Shown here: positions 34,760 to 44,201 of the stretch, one piece after another
How the letters are laid out: each line of letters starts with the position of its first letter
Position numbering within the stretch: the first letter of the stretch is position 1
Source of the DNA: Thiosymbion sp942492625
Lineage (GTDB): Bacteria > Pseudomonadota > Gammaproteobacteria > Chromatiales > Chromatiaceae
Reading direction: 5' to 3'
Length of the DNA stretch: 64,000 nucleotides
NCBI GenBank assembly: GCA_942492625.1
Contig: CALOFM010000048.1
Coordinates: forward strand, 1 to 64,000
The notes under the pieces: model-generated
Database searches by the model: none
Told to the model about the DNA's origin: nothing
The model's input: only the letters and a program-made list of their open reading frames with translations
Program-made: the position numbers and the translations under genes

Positions 34760-36640
34760 TCAGAAGGTGACGGAGCAGCCTTGCTCGAAGATAACCTTGA
34801 GATCGAAGTCACCAGCCGGTTGGTCCTTCTTGAGCGGGAACTTGGCGTCGAACTCGAGCTCAAGCTTCTTGCCGCTGTCTCCTGCATCGAGGGTGCGATC
34901 CTTCGGCGCCTTCAGCCACTCGTTGCTGGTGATCTCCGCCGGCGACATGAGCCGCACATTCTTGAGAATGTCGTTGCCGTCGAACTTGATCTTCTCCAGC
35001 TTACCGTTACCGGGCCAACTCACCTCCAGTGTATCGATCGTGGCGTCTAGTTCGCTCAGGTTGTCGAGCTTCCACTTGATCTTGTCGTCATCGATTTTGT
35101 AGAGCCTAATCGACACATCGCAGGTCGGCTCCACCGCCGTCACCGTCACGCTGTCCTGCGGAGCGGCACACGCTTCTCCGTTGGCGAACAGCTTACCGGT
35201 GGCTGTGGCGGTGTTGGTCGTGGTCGCGGAGATTTCCGTCACTGCCTGCAGAATGACGCTGTTACTGCCATTGGTGGGAAGTGCCGGAATGAGGCCAATG
35301 TCGCCCAGCTTGTTATCCGTAACCAAGATATCGACCACCGGATCACCCAGGTTTGCCACCTCGTACTGGTAGGTCACCGTGGTACCGGCACCCACTCCAT
35401 CGAAGGCCACCAACAGCAGGTTGCCGAAAAGGTCGCCGACTTCCAGTGGCGCCGAGCAGGAGGTATGGAACTCATCGAACTCCGAGCCGCCGCCGGTGAT
35501 GGTGATTTCGGTATTGGAACCGAAACCGCTCAGCTCGAAGGTCTCTCCGGGCGCTACCTGGGTTTTCGACTGGTCAGCGTTGGCAGAGACTGCGGTTGCG
35601 CCTCGTTGGTCGCCGTGTCGGCGTCCATGTCCTTGTCGGAACAGGAGAGGTGGAACTTCGACTCACCGTTCACCGCGCCGCTGATGTCGACGAAGACATC
35701 GTTGGTACTGCCGTCGGTGAAGAAGGTCACCTCCTGACCGGGGAGCACAGCTCCACCCTCGCAAATGCTGCTGTCCGTAAGACCGGTACCCAGCGTCACC
35801 GTGACCGCGGGCTGATCCTCAGGCCAGGTGACCGTGAACTCCTGGATCTTGCCGTCACACTTTTCGGTGAAGGCCGGTGGTGGTGGTGTTTCCACCCGGC
35901 ACTTCTTGTCGAGCACCAAGTCGGTGAAGAGGTACTCACCCGCCGCCCCGGTCGTCGTGGAGTCCACGAGGCCCCCAACGCACTCGTCGTTCACGGGCGT
36001 CCGTAGTTCCACGGGCACACCCGGAATGCCACCGCCCAATGGGCAGTCAAGGTCTGCATCGTTTTGAATCCCGTTGCCGTCCAGGTCCAACCACACCGTG
36101 TCGCCAATTGCCCCGATAGGCTCCGGTGGGACCGAGAGCGCGGCCGCCGTCCACACTAAAGAGGCAGGCTTCGGGTTACTTGTGTTGCTGGGGTCGAGGG
36201 GATTGATCGAGAACGCCTGTACCGTCAGCTCGGTCGCGCCGGCCGGGATGTCGACGGGGAAGTTGAAGGTGTCCCATTCCTCGCTGTCGTTGCTGGCCAA
36301 CGGATTGGCCAGCGCGGTGGTCACACCGGCGACGGTGATATCGATCCGGTTGGGACGATCGGACCCAAATCCCGAGATTGAGCCGGCAACACTCCCGAAA
36401 AACATGGACAGATTGGCGGCGCGATCACCGCTCGTTGCGGCAAAGGTAAAGGTCTGAGCAATGGTGCTCTTGCGCGGCTCCGAGAAGTTGACGAAGGCCA
36501 GATCCACGCCATCTCGAACACCGATAGATGCCATGCCGGAGCCGTCGTCGTAGATGACCAGCAGCCCTGCGCCGGTCTCGGGAACGTCCTCCTCTTTTGC
36601 CGATCTCGGACAGAGATACGAACAGGACCTTTAGATCCTG
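34760..36640 (-). pseudogene. SdrD-type/cohesin-like surface protein gene, frameshifted
   Basis: Two long frames make up one protein. The first (from about 36594) contains a galactose-binding-like lectin stretch, then an SdrD B-type domain (IGAIGDTVWLDLDGNGIQND with GEYLFTDLVL). It stops at 35554 in a shifted frame. The correct frame (NADQSKTQVAPGETFELSGF) continues through a repeat domain (TYQYEVANLGDPVVDILVTD) to a beta-rich C-terminal domain ending EQGCSVTF at 34760. A second shift at an A4 run near 36595 separates a short upstream piece (DQDLKVLFVSLSEIGK). No signal peptide can be found before prmA, so the 5' end is lost too. The intact form would be an exported extracellular or cell-surface protein. 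Confidence 0.7.
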
Positions 36641-36778
36641 GTCCCGTGCGGGGACGACACCGAGACCTTCCTTGCCCGGCCAAGAAGCCAGTATCCAGGC
36701 TCGAACACCAAACCAGTATTGGAGGAGACCCCGATGCGGCTATACCCTGTTGGGCAACTACCATAGCGGCGAGCGACC

Positions 36779-37660
36779 ATGCCCTGGCTCCAAGTTACCT
36801 TCTGCTCCGACCGTGAACGGGCACCGCTGGTCGAGGCGGCCCTGGAGAGCGCGGGCGCCCTGGCTTTGACGCTTGGCGATGCGGGTAATGAGCCCCAGCT
36901 CGAGCCTCCTCCCGGCACGACACCCCTTTGGCGGGAAGTGACAATCACCGCCCTGTTTCCCGACGAGCCGCAGTCGCTTGCAGCGACGCAGGCCCTGGCC
37001 CATTCCCTATCCGCACAGCTGACCGCCGAGCCCCTGTTCGAGCAGATCCAAGACCAGGCCTGGGAGCGGGCTTGGATGGAGCACTTCGCACCCGCACGCT
37101 TCGGCAGGCGGCTCTGGGTATGCCCAAAGGGACAACCCGCAGGAGATCCGAACGCGGTGGTGGTGCAGCTCGACCCCGGCTTGGCCTTCGGCACCGGCAA
37201 TCACCCCACGACGGCCCTTTGCCTGCGTTGGCTCGACGGCAGGGACCTGAAAGGCAAGTCGGTGATTGACTTCGGGTGCGGCTCGGGGATCCTGGCCATC
37301 GCGGCCCTCAAGCTCGGCGCAAACCGCGCGACCGCGGTGGACCATGACCCCCAGGCATTGGATGCCACGGGAGACAACGCGCAGCAGAATGCGGTCGCCG
37401 GGCGCCTGCATTCCTTCCTTCCAGAGGAGATACCGGAGGAGCCGGCGGATCTTCTGCTTGCCAACATCCTGGCCGGCCCGCTGGTCGAGCTTGCGCCCCG
37501 GCTGGCCGGGCTGGTCCGCCCGGATGGCCTCATCGCCCTCTCGGGGATCCTCATCGACCAGGTTGGCCGGATCGAAACGGCCTACAAACCCCGGTTCGCA
37601 CTCGATGCAGCCGTGACAGAGGATGACTGGGTCCTGCTGAGCGGCCGCCGAATCCTTTAG
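36779..37660 (+). CDS. prmA: ribosomal protein L11 methyltransferase
   Basis: The 293-residue protein has the N-terminal L11-binding domain (MPWLQVTFCSDRERAPLVEA) and a SAM-binding core: GLAFGTGNHPTTALCLRWLD, VIDFGCGSGILAIAALKLGA (motif I) and DLLLANILAGPLVEL (the NILA motif binding the target amine). Trimethylates L11. Start codon 36779; the previous gene is convergent and decayed. It precedes the DUF3426-dusB-fis group in the usual order. Confidence 0.97.
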   Translation: MPWLQVTFCSDRERAPLVEAALESAGALALTLGDAGNEPQLEPPPGTTPLWREVTITALFPDEPQSLAATQALAHSLSAQLTAEPLFEQIQDQAWERAWMEHFAPARFGRRLWVCPKGQPAGDPNAVVVQLDPGLAFGTGNHPTTALCLRWLDGRDLKGKSVIDFGCGSGILAIAALKLGANRATAVDHDPQALDATGDNAQQNAVAGRLHSFLPEEIPEEPADLLLANILAGPLVELAPRLAGLVRPDGLIALSGILIDQVGRIETAYKPRFALDAAVTEDDWVLLSGRRIL

Positions 37661-37730
37661 ATACGAGATATGCGGCAAAACCTCCTTTGGGAGACAATAT
37701 CCCTATCTGTTCACCAGAGCCGCCCGAGCC

Positions 37731-38453
37731 ATGCCCCTGACCACGCGTTGCCGCCACTGCGGCCGAGTATTTCCCGTCTACGCCCAGCAGCTCAAGGAGC
37801 GGCGCGGCAAGGTGGAATGTCCCCAGTGCGGCGGACGCTTCAACGCCATCGCCGGGCTCTTGGAAGAGGCGATACCCGGCACCGCGATGCGCCACGGCGA
37901 CCCGGGGACCGGGGGGAGTCCGCAACCGGCGGTCACGTCCCCGGCGGACATGCTGGATCTTAGCGAAGGGCGCCGGAGGACCGTGCGGATACGTGCCCTG
38001 CTCTGGTCCCTGGGCATCCTGGTGATCATCGCAGCCCTGGTCGCTCAGATCGGCTGGTGGGAGCGGGGGACTTGGCTGCAACACCCGCAAGTGCGCTCGT
38101 TTGCCGAGCTCGTCTGCGAGCGTATCGGCTGCAACCTGGAGCTACCGCGGCAGGCTGGCACCATGGAGATATTGCAGCCGGCGCTGACCGAACGGGAGGA
38201 GGCGCCGGACGGCCTGCGGCTCACCCTGACGCTGGTCAACAAGTCGGACTTCAGCCAGCGCCTGCCCCAGCTCCAGCTAGAGATCTACGACGATGACGAA
38301 GGGCTGGCCGCCGCGCGGCGTTTCGGACCTGAGAGCTACCTTCCCGACAGGCCAGGGAGATTGGGACTAGCTCCTGGTGAGGCGGTGCGTCCTACACTCG
38401 ACATGCAGCCCCTGCCTACGCCGGCCGCTGGCTTCCGCGTCAAGCTGTTTTAA
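37731..38453 (+). CDS. zinc-ribbon, DUF3426 membrane protein
   Basis: 240 residues. The N-terminal MJ0042-type zinc finger (CRHCGRVFPVYAQQ...VECPQCGGRFNA) is followed by a linker, one transmembrane helix (LLWSLGILVIIAALVAQIGW, about 85-105) and a periplasmic DUF3426 beta domain (LTLTLVNKSDFSQRLPQLQL, RPTLDMQPLPTPAAGFRVKL). Conserved between prmA and dusB in gammaproteobacteria; function unknown. Four bases separate it from dusB. Confidence 0.9.
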   Translation: MPLTTRCRHCGRVFPVYAQQLKERRGKVECPQCGGRFNAIAGLLEEAIPGTAMRHGDPGTGGSPQPAVTSPADMLDLSEGRRRTVRIRALLWSLGILVIIAALVAQIGWWERGTWLQHPQVRSFAELVCERIGCNLELPRQAGTMEILQPALTEREEAPDGLRLTLTLVNKSDFSQRLPQLQLEIYDDDEGLAAARRFGPESYLPDRPGRLGLAPGEAVRPTLDMQPLPTPAAGFRVKLF

Positions 38454-38456
38454 GGC

Positions 38457-39443
38457 ATGAACATCGGCGACATCAAGCTTTCGAACAACCTGGTCCTCGC
38501 CCCCATGGCCGGGGTGACTGACCGGCCCTTCCGCGAGCTTTGCCGCGGGCTGGGCGCGGGATTGGCGGTTTCAGAGATGGTATCCGCCAACACCGTGCTC
38601 CGGGGGACCAAGAAAAGCATCCGGCGGCTGGACCACAGCGGCGAAACTGGACCCATCTCCGCGCAGATCCTGGGCACCGACCCCACCGCCATGGCCGAGG
38701 CGGCGCGGGCCAATCTGGACCTGGGCGCCCGAATAATCGACATCAATATGGGCTGTCCCGCGAAGAAGGTGTGTAAGGTCGCGGCCGGCTCCGCGCTGCT
38801 GCGTGACGAGCCCCTGGTGGGACGCATCCTGGAGGCCGTGGTCGCAGCGGTACCCGTGCCCGTCACCTTGAAGATCCGCACCGGCTGGTCGCCCGAGGAG
38901 CGCAATGCCCTGCAGATCGCCTGCATCGCCCGCGAGAGTGGCATCGCGGCCTTGGCGGTTCACGGACGTACCCGAAGCTGCGGGTACGCGGGAGCCGCGG
39001 AGTACGAGACCATTCGAGCCATCAAGCAGGAGATACCGATACCGCTCATCGCTAACGGCGACATCGACTCACCGGAGAAGGCCCGTTTGGTGCTGGACTA
39101 CACAGGCGCGGATGCTATCATGATCGGCAGGGCGGCCCAGGGTCGCCCGTGGATTTTCCAGGAGATCTCCGACTACCTGGAAATCGGCGTTCTACCCCGC
39201 AGTCCACCCGCGGACTGGATAAAAGACACCCTGATCGCACACCTGCGCGAACTTTACCGCTTCTACGGCGTCCACCTTGGCGTCCGGATAGCACGCAAGC
39301 ATGTCGCCTGGTATGCGAAGAATCAAAGGGGTGCAGCCCAGTTCAGGGAAGGGTTCAACCGGGCCGAGACGCCAAGAGAACAACAAGACCAGATCGAGGT
39401 GTTCTTCAACGGGCTTTCACCTCAGGGGGACCGGGCCAAATGA
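38457..39443 (+). CDS. dusB: tRNA-dihydrouridine synthase B
   Basis: FMN enzyme reducing uridines in the tRNA D-loop. The 328-residue protein shows LAPMAGVTDRPFRELCRGLG, DINMGCPAKKVCKVAAGSAL (catalytic Cys of NMGCPAKK), AVHGRTRSCGYAGAAEY and the phosphate-binding DAIMIGRAAQGRPWIF. Stop codon overlaps fis ATG (AAATGA), so dusB-fis form the classical coupled operon in which dusB leads fis. Confidence 0.97.
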   Translation: MNIGDIKLSNNLVLAPMAGVTDRPFRELCRGLGAGLAVSEMVSANTVLRGTKKSIRRLDHSGETGPISAQILGTDPTAMAEAARANLDLGARIIDINMGCPAKKVCKVAAGSALLRDEPLVGRILEAVVAAVPVPVTLKIRTGWSPEERNALQIACIARESGIAALAVHGRTRSCGYAGAAEYETIRAIKQEIPIPLIANGDIDSPEKARLVLDYTGADAIMIGRAAQGRPWIFQEISDYLEIGVLPRSPPADWIKDTLIAHLRELYRFYGVHLGVRIARKHVAWYAKNQRGAAQFREGFNRAETPREQQDQIEVFFNGLSPQGDRAK

Positions 39444-39751
39444 AAATTGAGGCAGAGGTACATGAAATTGACGACGCGCGCGAAAGGTTGACCGTACTCC
39501 AGGCGGGCCGCAGCACGGAACCCTTGAGCAAGTGCGTGCGCAATGCACTGAAGTTCTACCTTCAAAACCTTGACGGGTACGAAGTCAACGACCTGCACCA
39601 GATGGTTATCGGGGAGGTGGAGCGCCCCCTGATCGACACGGTGCTGGACTACACGCGGGGCAATCAAACCCAGGCGGCACGGCTGCTCGGCATGAGCCGC
39701 AGCACCCTGCGCAAGAAGATGGCTCAGTACGGGGTTCGCCAGCAGGAGTGA
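39440..39751 (+). CDS. fis: nucleoid-associated DNA-bending protein Fis
   Basis: 103 residues; the C-terminal helix-turn-helix RGNQTQAARLLGMSRSTLRK is diagnostic. The N-terminal flexible beta-hairpin arms involved in Hin/Gin activation are divergent from E. coli. The ATG overlaps the dusB stop. Growth-phase regulator of rRNA and many other promoters. Confidence 0.96.
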   Translation: MKIEAEVHEIDDARERLTVLQAGRSTEPLSKCVRNALKFYLQNLDGYEVNDLHQMVIGEVERPLIDTVLDYTRGNQTQAARLLGMSRSTLRKKMAQYGVRQQE

Positions 39752-39815
39752 CGACACCCCCTACGGCCCCGGGGAGCGCATCCCCAACAACCAGATTCCA
39801 GCGAGCTCGAAAGAG

Positions 39816-41378
39816 ATGAACCCCATACGACGCGCACTGATCAGCGTTTCCGACAAGACCGGCGTCCTGGACTTCGCCCGCGACTTGGCCGCGGAGGACG
39901 TCCATATCCTCTCCACAGGCGGAACCGCCCGCCTGTTGACCGACAACGGGATCCCGGTAACCGAGGTCTCCGATTACACGGGATTTCCGGAGATGATGGC
40001 GGGCAGAGTCAAGACCCTTCACCCGCGTATCCACGGCGGTATTCTCGGGCGCCGCGGAATCGACGATGCGGTGATGCGCGAGAACGAGATCAAACCCATC
40101 GATCTGGTGGCGGTCAATCTCTACCCGTTCGAGCGCACGGTGGCGGACCCGGACTGCGACTTGCCCACGGCCATCGAGAACATCGACATTGGAGGCCCCA
40201 CCCTGTTGCGCGCGTCCGCCAAGAACCATCAGGACGTAACGGTCGTGGTGGACGCCGCTGACTACGCAAGGGTCCTGGCGGAGATGCGGGAACAGGGCGG
40301 CGCCGTGAGCGACGCCACACGGCTCGACCTGGCGGTGAAGGCCTTCGAGCACACCGCCCGCTACGACGGTGCCATCGCCAACCACCTGGGCCGGCGCACA
40401 GGCGAGGGCGAGACCGCCGACTTCCCCCGCACCCTGAGCATGCAGTTCCAGCGCAAGCAGGCCATGCGCTACGGCGAGAACCCCCATCAGAAGGCGGCCT
40501 TCTTCGTCGAGCGGGACGTCACCGAGGTGAGCGTCGCCACCGCGCGCCAACTCCAGGGCAAGGAGCTTTCCTACAACAATATCGGCGACACGGACGCGGC
40601 CCTGGAGTGCGTCAAACAGTTCGAAGAGGGCCCGGCCTGCGTCATCGTCAAGCACGCCAATCCCTGCGGCACCGCGCTGGGATCCAGCCTCTTGGAAGCC
40701 TACGAGCGCGCCTTCTCGACCGATCCGGAATCGGCCTTCGGCGGTATCATCGCCTTCAACGCAGAGCTGGACGAGGCGACGGCCAAGTCTATCGTCGAGC
40801 GCCAATTCGTGGAGGTCATCATCGCACCCGGCGTGACCCCGGGCGCCGTCGAGGCGATCGCCGCCAAGAAAAACCTGCGCCTGCTCGAGTGCGGCGAATG
40901 GACCAGCGAGGACTTGCGCCGCACCGACTTCAAGCGCGTGAACGGCGGGCTGCTGATCCAAGAGGCGGACCTGGCTCTGACCAACAAGCTGGAGGTAGTG
41001 ACCAAGCGCGCGCCGACGGACAACGAGATGCAAGACCTGCTCTTCACCTGGCGGGTGGCCAAGTACGTCAAGTCCAACGCCATCGTCTACGGGCGCGACC
41101 TCATGACCATCGGCGTCGGCGCCGGGCAAATGAGCCGCGTGAACTCGGCGCGCATCGCGGCCATCAAGGCGGAGCAAGCGAACCTTCAGGTACCCGGCTC
41201 GGTCATGGCCTCGGACGCCTTCTTCCCCTTCCGCGACGGCATCGACCAGGCGGCCGCCAACGGCATCACCGCGGTCATCGAGCCCGGCGGCTCGATGCGT
41301 GACGAGGAGGTCATCGCCGCAGCGGACGAGCACGGCATGGCCATGATCTTCACCGGCATGCGTCACTTCCGGCATTGA
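39816..41378 (+). CDS. purH: bifunctional AICAR transformylase / IMP cyclohydrolase
   Basis: Last two steps of IMP synthesis. The 520-residue protein has the N-terminal MGS-like cyclohydrolase domain (RALISVSDKTGVLDFARDLA) and a C-terminal AICARFT domain (KHANPCGTALGSSLLEAYER, the substrate-binding His-Ala-Asn-Pro-Cys-Gly). Complete. Follows fis by 64 bases; its stop overlaps the TTG start of the LpxA-like gene. Confidence 0.98.
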   Translation: MNPIRRALISVSDKTGVLDFARDLAAEDVHILSTGGTARLLTDNGIPVTEVSDYTGFPEMMAGRVKTLHPRIHGGILGRRGIDDAVMRENEIKPIDLVAVNLYPFERTVADPDCDLPTAIENIDIGGPTLLRASAKNHQDVTVVVDAADYARVLAEMREQGGAVSDATRLDLAVKAFEHTARYDGAIANHLGRRTGEGETADFPRTLSMQFQRKQAMRYGENPHQKAAFFVERDVTEVSVATARQLQGKELSYNNIGDTDAALECVKQFEEGPACVIVKHANPCGTALGSSLLEAYERAFSTDPESAFGGIIAFNAELDEATAKSIVERQFVEVIIAPGVTPGAVEAIAAKKNLRLLECGEWTSEDLRRTDFKRVNGGLLIQEADLALTNKLEVVTKRAPTDNEMQDLLFTWRVAKYVKSNAIVYGRDLMTIGVGAGQMSRVNSARIAAIKAEQANLQVPGSVMASDAFFPFRDGIDQAAANGITAVIEPGGSMRDEEVIAAADEHGMAMIFTGMRHFRH

Positions 41379-42148
41379 TCCATTCCACGGCCATTGTCGA
41401 AAACGGCGCCGAGGTACATGATTCGGTCCAGGTGGGCCCCTACTCCATTGTCGAAAGCGGCGCCGTCATCGGACCGGACTGCGTGATCGAGAGCTGCGTG
41501 CGCATCTACGGCGCCACGCGGATGGGCCGCGGGAATCGGATCTGTCACGGCGCCACCATCGGCGCAGAACCGCAGGACCTGGGATACACGCCGGAGAAGA
41601 GCAAGCCGCTAACCATCGGCGACTGCAATCACTTCAAGGAAGGGGTGAATATCAGCCGGGGCATCAAGTCCGAGCAGGGCACCCGCATCGGGAGCCATAA
41701 TTATCTGATGACCTACGCCCACGTCGGGCACGACTGTATCGTCGGCGACTACAACGTCTTCGCCAATACAGCCACGCTGGCCGGTCACGTGGAGGTGGAA
41801 GACCGGGTGTTCCTGTCGGGGCAGACAGCGGTTCATCAATTCTGCCGCATCGGCTCCCTGTCCATGATCGCCGGCGTGTCCGGGGTCCCTCAGGACGTTC
41901 CCCCCTTCGTCATCGCCGACGGTCACCGGGCCAAGATCATCGGCCTGAACGCCGTCGGACTGCGACGCACCGGTTACACCCAGGAGCAACGCAGCATCAT
42001 CAAGGAGGTCTACCGCATCATCTTCCGCTCCAACCTGCGCCTGGCCGAGGCCCTGGTTAATGCCGAACGGCATCACCCCACGGCGGAGACCCGCCAGATC
42101 GTCCATTTCATCGAGTCAAGCCGCCGCGGAGTGATCTCGTTCGCCTGA
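41375..42148 (+). CDS. LpxA-like acyltransferase (left-handed beta-helix)
   Basis: 257 residues starting at TTG 41375, whose TG overlaps the purH stop (CATTGATCC), so translation is probably coupled. Hexapeptide repeats (VHDSVQVGPYSIVESGAVIG...) fill the first 180 residues. LpxA-type landmarks are TYAHVGHDCIVGDYNVFANT (catalytic His), SGQTAVHQFCRIGSLSMIAG, GVPQDVPPFVIADGH and a helical C-terminus. It resembles UDP-GlcNAc O-acyltransferase but lies away from lpxD-fabZ-lpxB, so it may be a paralogue acylating another sugar nucleotide. Lying between purH and purD is unusual. Confidence 0.85.
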   Translation: MIHSTAIVENGAEVHDSVQVGPYSIVESGAVIGPDCVIESCVRIYGATRMGRGNRICHGATIGAEPQDLGYTPEKSKPLTIGDCNHFKEGVNISRGIKSEQGTRIGSHNYLMTYAHVGHDCIVGDYNVFANTATLAGHVEVEDRVFLSGQTAVHQFCRIGSLSMIAGVSGVPQDVPPFVIADGHRAKIIGLNAVGLRRTGYTQEQRSIIKEVYRIIFRSNLRLAEALVNAERHHPTAETRQIVHFIESSRRGVISFA

Positions 42149-42177
42149 GCTTTTTTTCACCACGAAGAGCGCGAAGG

Positions 42178-42219
42178 ACACGAAGAATCTAAAGAACCTA
42201 TCCTTCGTGATCTTCGTGT
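42178..42219. repeat. imperfect inverted repeat of CACGAAG units
   Basis: ACACGAAGAATC (42178-42189) pairs with GATCTTCGTGT (42209-42219) with one bulge; a third CACGAAG lies just before. Similar CGAAG/CTTCG strings near 44,060-44,090 suggest a dispersed intergenic repeat. It could end the purH transcript or start the purD one. Confidence 0.5.
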
Positions 42220-42296
42220 CGTTTGCCGTCAATTCTTTTTCCCGTATTCAGCTCGACAGTAAGTTTCCAGCATTCAAGATTTCTTAGGCATTTGAC

Positions 42297-43586
42297 ATGA
42301 AAGTACTGATCATCGGCGGCGGTGGCCGCGAGCACGCACTGGCATGGAAGGCGATTCAGTCGCCAGCGGCGGATCTGGTCTATGTCGCCCCAGGCAACGG
42401 CGGCACCGCCACCGAGCCGGCAATCGTGAATCTGGACATAGGATCGGACGAAATCGACACCCTGGTCGCCTTCGCCCGCGAAAACGACGTCGGGCTAACC
42501 ATCGTCGGCCCCGAGGCACCGTTGGTGGCGGGCGTGGTCGATGCCTTTCAGGAAGCGGGCCTACTCTGTTTCGGACCCAGCAGCGGCGCAGCGCAGCTCG
42601 AGGGCTCCAAGGCATTCAGCAAAGACTTCCTGGCGCGGCACGGCATACCCACGGCGGCCCACCGGACCTTCACCGAGGCGAGGCCCGCCCTCGCCTATTT
42701 GCGCGAGACCGGTGCGCCCATCGTCGTCAAGGCCGACGGCCTCGCCGCGGGCAAGGGTGTCATCCTGGCCGAGGATTTGACCACCGCGGAGCAGGCGGTC
42801 GAGGACATGCTCAGCGGCGGACGCTTCGGCGCCGCGGGAAACCGCGTCGTCATCGAGGAGTACCTTACCGGCGAGGAGGCCAGCTTCATCGCCATGGTGG
42901 GCGGGGGGCATATACTGCCCATGGCCACGTCCCAGGACCACAAGGCGCGGGACGACGGGGACCGCGGCCCCAACACCGGCGGCATGGGCGCCTACTCTCC
43001 CGCACCCGTGGTCACTGCCGAAATCCACGAGCGCATCATGGCGGAAGTCGTCCGGCCCACGGTCGAGGGACTGGCCGCCGAGGGACTGCCCTATGCCGGG
43101 TTTCTCTATGCCGGGTTGATGATCGGGCCGGATGGTAAGCCCAAGGTCCTGGAATACAACTGCCGCTTTGGGGATCCGGAGACCCAGCCCATCCTCATGC
43201 GCTTGCGCTCAGATCTCGTGCAGATGTGCCTGGCGGCGCTGGACGGCCGGCTGGATCAAATCGACGCCGAGTGGGACCCGCGGGCCGCCCTCGGCGTGGT
43301 CATGGCCGCGGGGGGTTACCCGGACGCCTACGAGAAGGGCAAGCCGATCAGCGGATTGGAAGCAGCCGCCCTGCTCCCGGACGGCAAGGTCTTCCACGCA
43401 GGGACCAGTCTCGCCGACGGCGAGATAGTCACCAGCGGCGGTCGGGTCCTGTGCGCCACCGCCCTCGGTAACGGGGTCGGCGAGGCCCAATCAAAGGCCT
43501 ACGCGCTGGTCGAGCAGATCTCCTGGAAGAACGCCTATTACCGTCACGATATCGGTCACCGAGCGATAGCCCGCGAGCAACGCTGA
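42297..43586 (+). CDS. purD: phosphoribosylamine-glycine ligase (GAR synthetase)
   Basis: Second step of purine synthesis. The 429-residue ATP-grasp enzyme is complete: MKVLIIGGGGREHALAWKAI, the GSKAFSKDFLARHGIPTAAH lid region, IVVKADGLAAGKGVILAEDL, GGMGAYSPAPVVT and EYNCRFGDPETQPILMRL. Downstream of purH as in many gammaproteobacteria. Confidence 0.98.
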   Translation: MKVLIIGGGGREHALAWKAIQSPAADLVYVAPGNGGTATEPAIVNLDIGSDEIDTLVAFARENDVGLTIVGPEAPLVAGVVDAFQEAGLLCFGPSSGAAQLEGSKAFSKDFLARHGIPTAAHRTFTEARPALAYLRETGAPIVVKADGLAAGKGVILAEDLTTAEQAVEDMLSGGRFGAAGNRVVIEEYLTGEEASFIAMVGGGHILPMATSQDHKARDDGDRGPNTGGMGAYSPAPVVTAEIHERIMAEVVRPTVEGLAAEGLPYAGFLYAGLMIGPDGKPKVLEYNCRFGDPETQPILMRLRSDLVQMCLAALDGRLDQIDAEWDPRAALGVVMAAGGYPDAYEKGKPISGLEAAALLPDGKVFHAGTSLADGEIVTSGGRVLCATALGNGVGEAQSKAYALVEQISWKNAYYRHDIGHRAIAREQR

Positions 43587-43640
43587 CCCCGGAAGCTCCA
43601 GTTGTTCCGGCTGCCGGCCCCGAGCGAGTATCAAATACGC

Positions 43641-43979
43641 ATGGTCTTCCGGCTGGCGCTAGGCGTCTGCCTGTTGGTCATCGCCTATCTGGCATTCGCC
43701 CCGGCAGACCAGGTACCGGGGACGCCCAGCGACAAGCTGAACCACGTCCTCGCATTCGCCGTCCTCGCCTGGCTCGCCGACAAAGCCTATCCTGGCGGCC
43801 ACCAGGCACCTTACCGGTGGCTACTCCTGCTTGGCTATGGACTGCTGATCGAAGTGGTTCAGGGCCTTATACCCTATCGCGAGCTCTCGCTACTGGACTT
43901 CGCCGCCAACGCCGTGGGGATCCTGCTGTACAACGGCATCGCAAGGATGCGAGCGCAAAGGGAGATCGGGGGCAGCTGA
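43641..43979 (+). CDS. VanZ-like membrane protein
   Basis: 112 residues from ATG 43641 (MVFRLALGVCLLVIAYLAFA); a TTG 39 bases earlier would add 13 residues. Four hydrophobic segments and the family motif DKLNHVLAFAVLAWL...GLLIEVVQGLIPYRELSLLD, then FAANAVGILLY, identify VanZ. Single-domain VanZ proteins are widespread and not resistance genes by themselves. Function unknown. Confidence 0.88.
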   Translation: MVFRLALGVCLLVIAYLAFAPADQVPGTPSDKLNHVLAFAVLAWLADKAYPGGHQAPYRWLLLLGYGLLIEVVQGLIPYRELSLLDFAANAVGILLYNGIARMRAQREIGGS

Positions 43980-44201
43980 CGGGTCGAAAATGCCCGATGG
44001 CATGGGGGGCCAGCCGATTCCCACCCCGCTTCCTGCACTTTCTCAGATTGAGTTTTTCCCGCGCTCTCTGCGTCTTCGCGGTTCAATTTCTCTATCCAGG
44101 TTTCCGGGCGGAGGCGCCGATGTTCCTCTATCATCGAATGCGGTAGGCTACCGGCATGTCTCGCTCCGGCGCGTCATCCGTCCGTTCCCCAACCCGCTCC
44201 G

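Noticed and set aside
39606..41375. A 589-codon minus-strand frame opposite purH and fis
   Set aside because: Same type of antisense shadow; both plus-strand genes are unmistakable.
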